In this document: piece by piece, positions 41,621-52,295 of the stretch | Numbering within the stretch: the first letter of the stretch is position 1 | Layout of the letters: the number at the start of each line of letters is the position of its first letter | Source: Cepaea nemoralis | Taxonomy: Eukaryota; Mollusca; Gastropoda; Stylommatophora; Helicidae | Direction of reading: 5' to 3' | NCBI GenBank assembly: GCA_014155875.1 | Contig: JACEFZ010017449.1 | Coordinates: 367,001 to 431,000, forward strand | Length of the DNA: 64,000 nt | Program-made: the position numbers and the translations under genes | The notes under the pieces: generated by a model | The model's input: only the letters and a program-made list of their open reading frames with translations | The model's database searches: none | What the model was told of the DNA's origin: nothing

Positions 41621-44600
41621 ATTATATAATAAAAGGCTATGCGTATTTATTTATTTATCCGGTGTCTCACCACAAGATAAAGTATAGATACAAATATATA
41701 AAGAAACAAGGACTAAAAGCTTTAAAAAGGTTTTAAAAACATTAAGGGTAGCTCTGTGTGAGGTTTTTTGTGGGTTTATAGAGAATTACAGAAGTTCCAA
41801 TGAGTGAAGTTCTATAAAGTATATCTCTCCATAAAAGATACAGGTTAGTAACAGCAAGTTTTGTCTAGAGGTATTGATACTTATTCTCGCATAACCCTTG
41901 TAGAGAAACCATTCAGAATTTTGGCTCATCGAGTACCCCCACTGTGAGAAATTAGACCTAAGTTAAGTTCTACACAGAATTATTTATTGATGATTTCTCT
42001 TCTAGGCCATATATAGAGATCTTGGCAGTTAGCCACAGTAACCAATGAAAGCAGTTCTCTCATCTTCCAGCTGACTGTGCTCTGGTCGCCAACCTCATGT
42101 TTGATCTCATTACTTATTTCAAGTGAAACAAAACACTTGGACAAATGATCACATTGACAATTGTACCATTGTAGTGAACATAAACAACAACAACTGTATT
42201 CTACACTGGTTGAACAAGACATCAACATGAGAAGATCTTGACAACAGTTGGACAAACATTCACAAAGGAATGATCACACCAACAGATTAGACAAGTCATA
42301 CATCATGGAAGATACTTGACAACAACCACACAGGACTTCCACAATATCTGTAACCAACAACAACAGTAGAGTACCAGTCACCATGAAGATGCTTGACAAC
42401 AGTTGGACAAGTCAACCACAGGGACATATATCTCAAAACTGTTCTCTTACAACTAATCTTTTATTAATGTCTGATGAGGTCAAGTGAAGACTCAGGCTTC
42501 ATATTCTGCCAACAATTTACATCTCAAATATAAGTTTATATGCAAAATATAGTGACATTATCTATGAAAACCCAAACACATCACTCAATATCCCCACAGA
42601 AACATCAATCTAAAACAAACCCTCCTCCTTCACATCTCTACTTCATCAAAATATCCTACACCACAACACTTTAATCATGCTATCACTTTTCCAACCGTCA
42701 AATGAGGAAACACATGATAAACCTATAGCCGGGCACAAGTATAGGGAGACACTGCTATACTGATCCGTGTACCGTCTTTTAGCACCAATGAAGGTGTTGG
42801 GAATGTCTCAGGTTTCAGCTTTCCCCATAATGTTTTTCCAGTTCAGGCTATTCCCTACTTTGACTAGTCCGAAGCAAGTGACAAACATGTCCTTCCGAAA
42901 GGTGAGTAGACTGTGCGCAAAGTTGATAATTTGGGATTAGTTTTACTTTTCAGTAGATGAAGATCTAAAAACTATTATGTCCCATCATTCTTCTCTGCCA
43001 GTCTATCTCCCACAAAAGGTTCTGATGTAACTAAATCACCACACCTAATTATCACTAATCCATTTTGAGAATTTGCTCTATTTATTAACTTCTGCTCCTT
43101 TAGCTTTCAGCCAATATTAATAATAAGCTGTGATATAGTCTGCTCCAAGTGCACCTTTAATGTCCACTCTTAGCCAGTAATGACATGCTGAAAACCAGGT
43201 AATCTCTCCTCTTACGGTTTCTTCTTGAATTTATCTTGAAGATATAGCCTGGGACTTTTACAAAATTGGAGAGTATCCCTGTCTTAGGCCTTTAATCAAG
43301 ACTTTTCTTCAGTGCCATCAGTATAGGCCAGAATTAGTGGATTCAGGCTGAACACTTGCAACTTGTTGTTCATGTGGTACTTTTTGGAGTTTGACTTTTC
43401 AGCTGGAGTTGAAGACTAGAGCTCAGGACTTCCCTGGAGTTGTCCTGGTAATTGAAAGGCCTCCCCCATCTTCCTCATTCTCTGTTAATAAACAAAGGCG
43501 CAACATGTGTTTTACATCTGTTTAACATGGTTATAGTTATACAGTACTATCACAGATTCAGAGAGGAATGGGAGGGGAAAAGGAGTGTGATATTCGAACA
43601 CCCGCCTCTCACTGATGATGAAGTGCAATTTTATTTGGGGGTTTGGGGTGATATCCTTTCTCCAGGTTCATCCCCAAAACCGTGAAGTCATAGGCACATA
43701 CTCCTAATCAGAGGCAGCTTCACACAATTATCTTGTAAATTCTCACAATGAGTAGATCACAGGGACCGGTGTACCATGAGAACAGACAGTGTGATTAAGC
43801 ACCAAGAAGTAGGCATTGTATGGCAGAAATCATGCACTAGAATTGCCTTCACATGTGGAATACACATAATGAAAGAAAACATGAATTTTCCCTGACAAAT
43901 AGCATGAGCCTTCCCATGTATTCATCTGACAGACACTGTAGGTTAATTTCTACAGTGCAATGCAGTCCTGCAAACATGGATATAATAAGCGTCTTTACTT
44001 TTACAAATATGAGAAGTTAATTATATAATTACCATCTCATTCACCCAAACATTCTCAGCCATTATAAGGGAGAAATTACATGTTGCATCACATTCTGAAA
44101 CAGAACTGCCAAAGATAACCTGTAAGAACAGTGTGCAGTTTGGTTAAGAATGGTCATGATAGGCATTCAACGAATGTTCAGAGCGCACAAAGGTTTTGCA
44201 ATATGCATTGAGCGTAGTTTACAGTCATAAGCATATGCAAATCATCAAATCAGACAGACAATAGACATGGTAAGAATGTTTCACTGCGGTAGACATGACA
44301 GATTTTGAGCGGCAGTTTTAGAGTCACTGTACAACGAAGTCCTGTCTTCTTTTCACATTTTCTCAAGAAAATACTCGGCCATTCGTCTCTCTCTCTCACT
44401 TCATCAGGTTTACACATAACATATTAAATGATTTAGGTACCTGAAGTGCAGATGACCACATCTTAAAGAATGCTTTTGGGCAAGTTTTACCACTGCATCT
44501 TGAACACGTTCTTACGGGATGGAATCAATGCTTCGACTGGCGGGCTAATTATGTATTAAGGAGCGTTACCAGCCCAAGGGTTACCCAATCAAATTGAGTC

Positions 44601-44700
44601 CCCACCATTCATCTTCCTTCCCCTAAACTAGAATCTTCGATTCTATTTTTAGTTAGGGTATCAAGACGGCTTACTGTTGTTAACTACTAAGTATTGAGAA
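41621..44700. other. Rest of hAT element, no gene recognised
   Basis: 3.1 kb between LTR element and hAT right end. ACAACAGTTGGACAA recurs loosely at 42230-42410, suggesting an old tandem repeat. Open frames at 41980-42255 and 43452-43685 have no motif I know. Confidence 0.4.
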
Positions 44701-44863
44701 ATGTAAATGGACTGGGGATGCGAACGTCTGAAGACATCATGCTACACTCTGACGTAGATCAAGTTGCTATGACATGGCTACTGTCCCATGGGAAATACAA
44801 ATGTGTGCTGTCCCATCCCATCCCATGGGACATAACATTCCCATGGCCAAGTATGTCGATCGG

Positions 44864-44935
44864 AATTTGAATAGAAGACCACCATGCCCGTGGGCAGGCG
44901 GACCACTGCGCTAATGTTCCCACCACCCCCGCCCT
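44864..44935 (-). repeat. tRNA-like SINE head cut by the hAT insertion
   Basis: Minus strand: ATTAGCGCAGTGGTCCGCCT (A box) and CTATTCAAATTCCGATCG (B box) end exactly at the hAT target site TCGATCGG. The rest of the SINE would continue on the other side, from 33700 downward. Confidence 0.5.
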
Positions 44936-45266
44936 ACATTTGACATAGATGCTATTATTTTTACATTATATTTATATCTTCTTTTCAATCTTGCATCGTT
45001 GCTGGTGAATACAGAAAATGTCAAAAACAAATGGCATTGTTGGTAATTTTCATCTGTCACGAAATTAATGGAGGACATCGACCTACTGATCTAGGACAGA
45101 GACCGTTGTTGTGAGAGTCATCGACCTAATGGATCAAAGGCCAGAGATCGGCGGTCTATACCGCTACGATTTTGTTTGATTGTGAGAGCGGGGCCCCGAT
45201 CGGACAAGATCGGAACGATTGAATACGAAGGCGGAGGCCCGATCAAACACGCTCGTATCTCTGTGA

Positions 45267-45452
45267 AAGACGGTGAACGAAGTTCCCGGAGCAACGGAAG
45301 AAACGATCTCAACTAGAATTGTCTACATCAAAGAAGATTGTCAGCATGTTTTTGTACTGGGATCAAAAGACGAGAAAAGAGCAGGGGCTGCTTGGTGGGA
45401 AGGAAAAACCCATGACGTCCACCAGGCGAAATTCGAGGGAATGAGAATCTAG
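45267..45452 (+). other. Open frame, 61 residues, unknown
   Basis: The frame contains TRIVYIKEDCQHVFVLGSKD, EKRAGAAWWEGKTHDVHQAK and FEGMRI before TAG. It has a protein-like residue mix but no ATG early in the frame and no clear splice site. It might be a decayed exon or retroelement piece; I do not recognise it. The rest of 44936-46870 holds nothing recognisable; the frame at 46412-46705 has no motif. Confidence 0.2.
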
Positions 45453-46869
45453 TTTTAAATTCAGTATACATGTTGGCTTAACACCGGCTGGAGTGTGGAT
45501 TTATTTCAGTGCCGAATAAGAAATACAAATCACGATGTCTAGGTTGTTTGAAGACAACAGGCATTTTTCCTTGATGGGATTCGGTGGTTTAATTCTAGGA
45601 CTGAAATAGGTTAAAGAAGGTAGTAGTTATGTAGATTAGAACTCGAGCATAGTGAACTTGCTGTGGTAACCGTAGTATAGAGTGTCGGCAGCATTAGACT
45701 GAAGGGTGACTTAAGCTGTGTCGAGTGGGGTGTCATTGCACTCGGTAGGATAAGTACAATGACATGAGAAGATATTCAGCAGGATTGAGATTGAGTGGGG
45801 AGATATAGGTATAGTCAATGCTACGATATTATGGTAGGGGAGTCTACTGTGATTTCTGTGCTTTTATTTTAGCTTTTCTTTCTTTTACCTTGTCTAGGGT
45901 AATGTGCTGAACTACTCTGTCTTATGCCAGAGAGTAGCTCTAGGATGATATAGATGTTACAGACTGAATATGGCCTTGGGCCTACATTCACATAGAATGG
46001 GTCTGAGTTGAGTTTCTCTCACCCGGTGTTATTTCTTCGACAGGTTCCCTCCACTTGAAAGTGAAAGTAGCTCCCAATCTGAGAAGAAGCAATTGGTCAT
46101 ACTCTGGTTCAGTGCTAACTGATATCAAGCTGTGAACCCTATTTAGCAAGAAGGTCAGACAAGTGCTGAGCTAAATTGAACAGTCAAAATAAATCACTAG
46201 AAGTGATGTGCTCAATGAAGGTAATCCAAACAACCAGAGAAGTATGAACTGTAATATTTACTCTAAACCGTAGAGAAAGGAAAAGACTATCATTAACATT
46301 TTCCCTGAGTGACAAACTGCAGTGTATAGGCGATATATTGTTGAACCGGTGTTTATATTCTTCAATACATGGACTATATTACCGACCGGTATATCGTATT
46401 TGTAGAACTACATGACACTAAGTAACAGACAACAGTGTGCCAGCGATATATTTTTTCCGGACAGTGGTTGTGTTCGTCCATACGTGAACTATAAACAATA
46501 CCGAGTTATAGACAGTGTAGAAAATACCAGAAACGAACTAAATACATTACACAGTGGTGATCAGACATTCAAACGTTCACGGATATATTGGAAGTCCGCA
46601 ATCTGTCGGAGAGACACATCATTGGGTGAGCTACTTCCAGTTCTGTGCTATGTGAAGTCGAATGGCTGTATCATGATGACAACTGTGATGCTGATCCTAG
46701 ACTAGACTATCCTGTCTCGCATTCACGATAGACTACACCACATATCTCCACACCCATACATCGCACACACAAATGACACTGTTCTGCATTAAATGTTTTA
46801 TCATTTTGTTCGAAGCCAGTGTTAGTGGGGGTATGTGCTGAAGGAATGCGAAGAGGGGTCTTGTCTGGT

Positions 46870-46872
<3 letters not shown>

Positions 46873-46950
<78 letters not shown>
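46873..46950. repeat. (GA)n microsatellite
   Basis: About 78 bp of pure GA. Frames of repeated SL residues are artefacts. Confidence 0.95.
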
Positions 46951-46952
<2 letters not shown>

Positions 46953-47058
46953 AAAAGACTTTAAAAAAGGGGGTGTGTAGACAAAGGTCCGGCAAAAGAC
47001 CAAAACTCTAGAAAAAGGAATTTAAAAGGTGTGCTTGTTGATTCTACTTTCCCCCCAG

Positions 47059-47229
47059 GGACAAGTGACACCATCAAGTTTGCACGTTATTACCTATGAT
47101 GTAGTCGGCTATGAGAATGTTCACATACACATCTTGATACACTCCACAAATAATATATCAATTATTGCAAGGCGGCTGGGTGAATCTGTAGTGGAAACAG
47201 TGCATGACCTGACACTACTTTGCTTTTAA
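47059..47229 (+). CDS. Candidate host exon (unknown protein)
   Basis: A good 3' splice site (TGATTCTACTTTCCCCCCAG) ends at 47058. The frame then reads GQVTPSSLHVITYDVVGYEN, VHIHILIHSTNNISIIARRL, GESVVETVHDLTLLCF, TAA at 47227. Composition (alternating hydrophobic, few rare residues) looks like a folded protein, and the segment is not repeated elsewhere in the window. I do not recognise the family. It would be a terminal exon, or an internal one decayed by a stop; no partner exon was found. Confidence 0.4.
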   Translation, partial: GQVTPSSLHVITYDVVGYENVHIHILIHSTNNISIIARRLGESVVETVHDLTLLCF

Positions 47230-47357
47230 AATAAGCATTTTGGATGTGGAAATACAATACCAGTTGACGTTTGGGAGAATAGAATTGATATATACTGCCA
47301 AGCTTCACAGGTGTGTATGCTTGAATATTTGTAATTATGTAAACGCAGACATATAAT

Positions 47358-47602
47358 TGCCGACTTCGTGGCTTAGAGGTTATGACTTTTCTCCGTAATA
47401 TCGTATACTCTCGTCGGTAACGTGATGACGATGAGAATCAGCAGTGGTTCGAAGCGCATCGGTAACTTACGGGGTATGTGAGCCGGCCGCTCAGACAGCA
47501 ATGGCAAACTACTGAGCGTAATCTTGCCAAGAAATAAACATACAACTGAAAGATGCTGGTGTTGACAGCGATGTCCTGTAAAGAATATGCAAAAAAAAAA
47601 AA
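47358..47602 (+). mobile_element. SINE1, full length
   Basis: Head CGACTTCGTGGCTTAGAGGT (A box TGGCTTAGAGG), B box CAGTGGTTCGAAGCGC, body GTGAGCCGGCCGCTCAGACA, GCAAACTACTGAGCGTAATC, tail ATATGCAAAAAAAAAAAA. Among the best preserved SINE1 members. Confidence 0.9.
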
Positions 47603-47672
47603 CAACAACATATAATTTGACTTGTGAACTATGAACAAGTCGTGGGTAAGAAACTTAGCAATGCTGTCTAAA

Positions 47673-47968
47673 CGTGGAAAATGTGGATATGTATATTATT
47701 AGGATGATATAAAATGACACAAAGTAGTGCAGCTTTACATAACAGAATTACGACACATACAGAACGTTGCGGCGATTAGTCTTCATCAGCAAACAAACAC
47801 ATACACAAAACACAACATATAGTCACAGAGATCTCCTGTGGCTAAAAAGACGTGACGGCAGGATGAGAAGAATGAAAATATGAAAAAAATGAAAGCAATG
47901 AAGAGAAAATAAAAATTGGAAAAAAATGTTCCTGCTTACCTCAGAATTCCAAGCTGTATATAACCACT

Positions 47969-48044
<76 letters not shown>

Positions 48045-48371
48045 CGTGCGTGCTTGCGTGTGTTCGTGCGTGTGTGTGTAAAACCTATATGGGCTATACA
48101 CAGCTCGGAATTCTGAGGTAGGCAGGAAAATTTTTTCCAATTTGTATTTTCTCTTCATTGCTTTCATTTTGTTTTTTCATCTTTTTATTCTTCTCATCCT
48201 GCCGTCACGTCTAAATGTAGTCACAGAAGATCTCTGTGGCTAAATGTTGTGGTTTGTGTATGTGTTTGTTTGCTGAAGAAGACTAATCGCCGCAACGTCC
48301 TGTATGTGTCGTAATTCTGTTATGTAAAGCTTTTCTACTTTGTGACATTTTATATTGTTTACATTTTCACA
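47673..48371. repeat. Long inverted repeat, ~280-nt arms, (GT)n loop
   Basis: The left arm (47673-47965) and right arm (48090-48371) are reverse complements with modest divergence. Shared words include CATAACAGAATTACGACACA, TTGCGGCGATTAGTCTTC, GACGTGACGGCAGGATGAGA and CTCAGAATTCC. The loop holds a (GT)n microsatellite (47978-48080). No open frame. It may be a foldback element, or a SINE/MITE pair inserted head to head; as RNA it would form a ~280-bp duplex. Confidence 0.9.
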
Positions 48372-48439
48372 GCTTTAACACAGTTCCACCAAATTTTATT
48401 CATATTTTTATTATTGGGATGAATATGTTTGGACAAATT

Positions 48440-49145
48440 GTCAAATAAAGATATAAAAATACCGTATAAGGAGAGATTAATTACACGAAGTCTTCCACAA
48501 ATGGTAGAGTTGAGAGAAATTAGAAAGAGGCTAGTAACATTTTTTCGGCCACGTTAAAAGACTGAACACTATTATGCTTGCTTGCTTGCTTGTGCTCGTT
48601 GGCTTGAGCTCCAACGTAAGTCCTGTGTGTCGGATGAAGGCATCCTGTTGTCCAACATCAATGTGATGTCATAGAGGACCTGAGGTTTGCGTGAGTATCC
48701 GTTGTCCCATGTCTGGCTTATTGGTGTGCAGACTGGTGGTTCCTCGCCGTACAGGCAGATACTCTCCGACTTCGGAGGAATCGGCGATCCTACTGACTTT
48801 AGCCAGGACCCCGAAGGGACCTGTTGCCCAGGACGCTCGACGAGGACGCGTCAATAGGTCTTGGCCAGTATATAACCCGGCCCTGGTGCCTTGGAAACAT
48901 CTCTGCGTCCCGAACACTATTTTTAAAAAAAAGCAAACAAAAAAACAACAACCTTTCTGGAGGGTAAGGCTGAAGACAATCGAGCAAGGGGTAGAAAACG
49001 ATACAATTGGAAAGATAACATCAAGAGATGGTCCAACAGTAGTCTGACTGTGACAGAATGTACAATCAAGGCGAGAGACAGACAGTGTTGGATCTCGGAT
49101 CTCCATTGCAGCCACCCTTCATTGTGGAGACGGCACCTTTTTGAT
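48440..49145 (+). pseudogene. LINE C-terminal fragment split by R2
   Basis: The left part near 48475-48560 reads GEINYTKSSTNGRVE-like residues and FSATLKD; after the R2 insertion, LEGKAEDNRARGRKRYNWKD, NIKRWSNSSLTVTECTIKAR, DRQCWISDLHCSHPSLWR. This is the usual GRGR-W-D ending of a LINE ORF. Stops and shifts present. Confidence 0.7.
48574..48911 (-). mobile_element. Retroposon R2 with (AAGC)n tail
   Basis: 338 bp flanked by GAACACTATT at 48564-48573 and 48912-48921. On the minus strand it ends in AAGCAAGCAAGCAAGC. The internal frame (about 48900 to 48669) matches the one at 11218-11482: TQRCFQGTRAGLYTGQDLL, RRASWATGPFGVLAKVSRIA, TSLHTNKPDMGQRILTQTSG. The conserved frame may mean a shared coding origin or simply recent common descent. 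Confidence 0.85.
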
Positions 49146-49245
49146 TGATCAAGAGTGGACAATTCAACAGCCCTGTGAACAAAAACAACAGCACCAATAA
49201 TAAGGGCAACAACAGCACCAACTAATACTACAACTGCTGCTGCTA

Positions 49246-49381
<136 letters not shown>

Positions 49382-49384
49382 CAC

Positions 49385-49562
49385 CCTACACAGGGCAGTT
49401 GGACTAAAATGTTGACCTCTCGTCCTTGACTTTGGGCGTAAATTACAAGTACCTCTGAAGTCGAAGTGGGTTCGGCTTATAACGAGGGACATTAGCACTA
49501 CTAGGAGTAATGTGCAATGACTACGCTTGAGTTCAAAGCGAACGGAAGCAAAAAAGTGGGTC
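49385..49562 (+). mobile_element. SINE2, 3' part
   Basis: CAGTTGGACTAAAATGTTGA, CGTAAATTACAAGTACCTCT, GACTACGCTTGAGTTCAAAG and an A-rich end. Matches 53108-53318 and the reverse of 18902-19198; no tRNA-like head. Confidence 0.75.
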
Positions 49563-49784
49563 CCCAACAATTTTCAGAATGTTCTAAGAATTTGTCTGTG
49601 AAGGAAAGGCGTCGAGAAAGGAAACTGGCTATATAAACCCATCTTCACGACCCAGTGGGGGTATATGCCGTAGCATTACCTTGTTTCTGTTACCTCGTGA
49701 AGGCAGTTACCTGTGTGTCACCAGGATCTTTAAGTGAAGCACAGAACAGCAACAATGCACATCACCATGCATGTGGTATGAAGC

Positions 49785-49946
49785 GACCAAGGAGGCTTGT
49801 AGTGAGACTGACTACCTATCCTACAGAACACTTCAGCTGAAAAATTCCGCCAATCATGAACACGTCAATAAAGGGCTTGACTGAGTTCGTTGGGGGGCCT
49901 ATGTTACTTTGGAAGAGAAAAGGTCAGAAGAAGAGGAAGTGGAAGA

Positions 49947-49996
<50 letters not shown>

Positions 49997-50022
49997 GAAG
50001 AAGAAGAAGAAGAAGAAGACAA
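49785..50022 (+). repeat. R5 repeat plus (AAT)n-(AAG)n tract
   Basis: GTGAGACTGACTACCTATCC and CAATCATGAACACGTCAATA, GGGCTTGACTGAGTTCGTTG resemble 4060-4190 and 9836-9896. A GAAGAAGAGG tract, then (AAT)n at 49950-49996 and (AAG)n to 50020 follow; the arrangement suggests a LINE end and its tail. Confidence 0.5.
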
Positions 50023-50099
50023 CAAAGAACGGCTTATGTAAAGGTTATCTCTGCATGAAGCAACTAATGACTCAAGTGGTTAAGTACAGAATCCTTTTA

Positions 50100-50604
50100 C
50101 GAGGGGACTTTAAGTGAAAACGTTAAAAATGTAATAGAAATTATAACAACTATGCAATTGTTTTGTAACCTGTCAATATTGTTGTTAAGGATCACGTGAG
50201 TGTTAGGCACGTGACATCACGATGTAGACGAACACGATGACGTAATAAGGAAGTTTAAAGATGGCCGCCCCACTTTTGGCACGTACCAAAGAGGAGCAGC
50301 GTTATGTTATTCGTTGTTTGATCAGTTAAGAGGTGAAACCTATAGACATTCATCTGCCAATGAAGGTCCAGTGTGGTGATGCATGCCTGCCCGTCCAGCA
50401 AATGTATGAGTGTAGTAGGAAGTTTCAAAACTTTTCGGTCTGATGAAGAAGTATAGCGGGTGGCGCATGAGTGGTTGCGCACGCGACCAAGAGTATTTTT
50501 GTTCTACAGGAATCCAAGCACCTTATCGGAGCTGGAGGACTTGCGTTGAACGCTGTGGTGACTACATTGAAAAATGATACATTTATTCGGTACTTTCTCC
50601 GAAT

Positions 50605-50697
<93 letters not shown>

Positions 50698-50757
50698 AAC
50701 ACACAAAATCACACACCCACACACACACACTTAAGGTTTTCATTTGACGCTCCCTCG
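50100..50757 (+). mobile_element. mariner-like deletion derivative, copy B
   Basis: 658 bp flanked by TA (50098-50099, 50758-50759). Ends CGAGGGGACTTTAAGTGAAA (left) and CGAGGGAGCGTCAAATGAAA (right, other strand). It encloses a transposase remnant (50258-50570) and a (CT)n-(CA)n microsatellite (50611-50732) that grew inside the element. Confidence 0.9.
50258..50575 (+). pseudogene. mariner transposase, N- and C-termini fused
   Basis: Broken frames read EEQRYVIRCLIS and HLPMKVQCGDACLPVQQMYE, CSRKFQNFSV (helix-turn-helix part). Then comes a jump to a DEEV and VAHEWLRTRP segment and the C-terminal end, near 50450-50570. The catalytic middle is deleted, as in copy A at 16234, but the junction is earlier in the C-terminal part (it keeps VAHEWL), so the two deletions are independent. 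Confidence 0.8.
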
Positions 50758-51305
50758 TACATGCCACAAGATGCATTGAGAATGAACTGAGTCACCGTAC
50801 TCGGGATGCGTGCTTCGTCACCATTTTCAGCAACCAGCGAACTATCCTTATACGAATTATACCAACCGTAATCTGATTATGTGTCCGTCTGGGAGTACAG
50901 AGTGTCGATCCGATCCTCTGGTCACTCCCTGCAGCACGATTCTCTTCAGGTCGTGATGATCTATCTATCTCTTATTCTGCAATACACACACGCTTCCATA
51001 GTGTCCCGACCACGTCTGCACCAATACCCCGCCCAGCGGTGTAGACCCGGCATTGAGAATACGGTGCCAGACCTCTATTTATATAAACCAATCGGCGCCC
51101 GCTAGGTCAGGTAGTCAGCACCCTGCCGGCCGCCTTGACTCCCCAAGACATTACCTGGTACCCATTTAAGACTGGATCGTCCTGCGGGTCCATGTCACTT
51201 GTAAATAATTTTGCTTGTTTGTGGGTTCGAGCCTACGACACGGGTCAGACAGGCGGGCGACTAGCCACTCCGTTGCTGTGGTTCTCGGGGCAAATAGTAC
51301 CAGTA
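50758..51305. other. No gene recognised
   Basis: GC-richer than its surroundings, with a frame at 50881-51105 and another at 51135-51326 lacking motifs. GTGGGTTCGAGCCTACG near 51222 is B-box-like, so a decayed SINE head is possible. Confidence 0.3.
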
Positions 51306-51309
51306 TATA

Positions 51310-51331
51310 ACAACTGTATCATTTAATTAAT

Positions 51332-51366
<35 letters not shown>

Positions 51367-51410
51367 TTCATGCATTCATTCATTCATTCATTCATTCATT
51401 TATTCAGTGG
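51310..51410. repeat. (TTTA)n-(TTCA)n, LINE tail
   Basis: ATTTATTTATTTA then TTCATTCATTCATTC; on the minus strand the (GAAT)n tail of the LINE at 51411-51870, as at 22822-22942. Confidence 0.9.
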
Positions 51411-51870
51411 CATGTCCTTTGCAGAACCTCACTCCCATAACAACCTTCCGGAAATCTACTCAGTTATAAGCAAGATGTCCCGCGTCCGATACACCCACCT
51501 GAAGATCATTTACCACATCCTGCACCCATCTTCTCGTTGGCCTTCCTCTTCCTCTCTTCCCGGACATAAATCTCACCATTATTATTCTCTCCAAACTTTC
51601 ATGACGTTTCAAGTGACCAAAATATTTCAATTGTCTTTGTTGTATTGTCTTCAGTAGCCAACCCTCTCCAATATTCACATCTTGTTGTATGGATGCATTT
51701 GTTCTTTTCTGTATCCAAGACACTCCCAGAACCCGTCAAAGACATTCAGGATCTGCCCAGCATGTTCAACAAGTGTCCAGGTCCCGCAGACGCACGCTGC
51801 AATGGGAAAGATGCATGCTCTTAAACATCTAACTTGTGTATCCAAAGTACAGATTCTATGTAGCACTTCA
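51411..51870 (-). pseudogene. LINE C-terminal fragment, (GAAT)n family
   Basis: Minus strand: TQVRCLRACIFPIAACVCGT, WTLVEHAGQILNVFDG, then RTNASIQQDVNIGEGWLLKT, QQRQLKYFGHLKRHESLE, SGKRGRGRPTRRWVQDVVND, VGVSDAGHLAYN and RFCKGHATE before the tail. One internal frameshift near 51700 and one stop. Same family as 22560-22822. Confidence 0.85.
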
Positions 51871-51934
51871 ACACTCTTTTTCTCGCTGCAAATATCATCA
51901 TTTTATTGGTTAGTATGTTTTGCGATTGTTGTTC

Positions 51935-52070
51935 TAATAACTTTATTGCACCGGGTTCTATCCCACATGGCCCGGTCTCTTTTAGCGGAGCGGTCTGCCC
52001 AAAACCCTCGCACAGAGCACGAACTCGGTAGCTATAGCCACGACCCCAGAGGTCTCCGAGAATAGTTCGC
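51935..52070 (-). mobile_element. SINE3, 3' part
   Basis: ACTTTATTGCACCGGGTTCT, CATGGCCCGGTCTCTTTTAG, CAGAGCACGAACTCGGTAGC, GAGGTCTCCGAGAA. Reverse complement of SINE3; head missing. Confidence 0.8.
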
Positions 52071-52074
52071 CCAT

Positions 52075-52195
52075 CTACGTCGGCGACGTGTCTAGTTGGT
52101 CACGCTTCGAAGTACATTTGTTCCTGAAGTGAGGCGCTGTCGTCATTTGGAGGTGACAGGTTCGAATCTCGATGTGGTAACTATAGCTTTCAATG
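52075..52195 (+). repeat. tRNA-like SINE head
   Basis: GTGTCTAGTTGGTCACGC (A box TAGTTGGTCA) and GGTGACAGGTTCGAATCTCG (B box) lie 65 bp apart. No acceptor stem, so not a functional tRNA gene. Confidence 0.5.
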
Positions 52196-52295
52196 TTCAT
52201 GTTGTCTGGTGCGTCCTCTAGTTTATACTTCTTTCTTTCACTTTTATGAACCCCAAGCAATATATGCGCGTTTATTTATGAATTGTAAATGTGAA

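Larger units (their letters stand above)
33701..44855 (-). mobile_element. hAT transposon (11.2 kb with nested LTR element)
   Basis: The ends are CAGGCTTGTCCATGGGACAT (left) and, on the other strand, CATACTTGGCCATGGGAATG. They are flanked by the perfect 8-bp direct repeat TCGATCGG at 33693-33700 and 44856-44863, which is diagnostic for hAT insertion. Both ends carry subterminal CCCATCCCATGG motifs (33740-33790; 44788-44830). Without the nested LTR element it is about 4.4 kb. A transposase remnant lies near the left end on the minus strand. 41621-44700 has no recognised coding motif and may be intron, untranslated sequence or further old insertions. Confidence 0.85.

Noticed and set aside
46412..46705. 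97-residue plus-strand frame
   Set aside because: No recognisable motif or splice context; residue use looks random.
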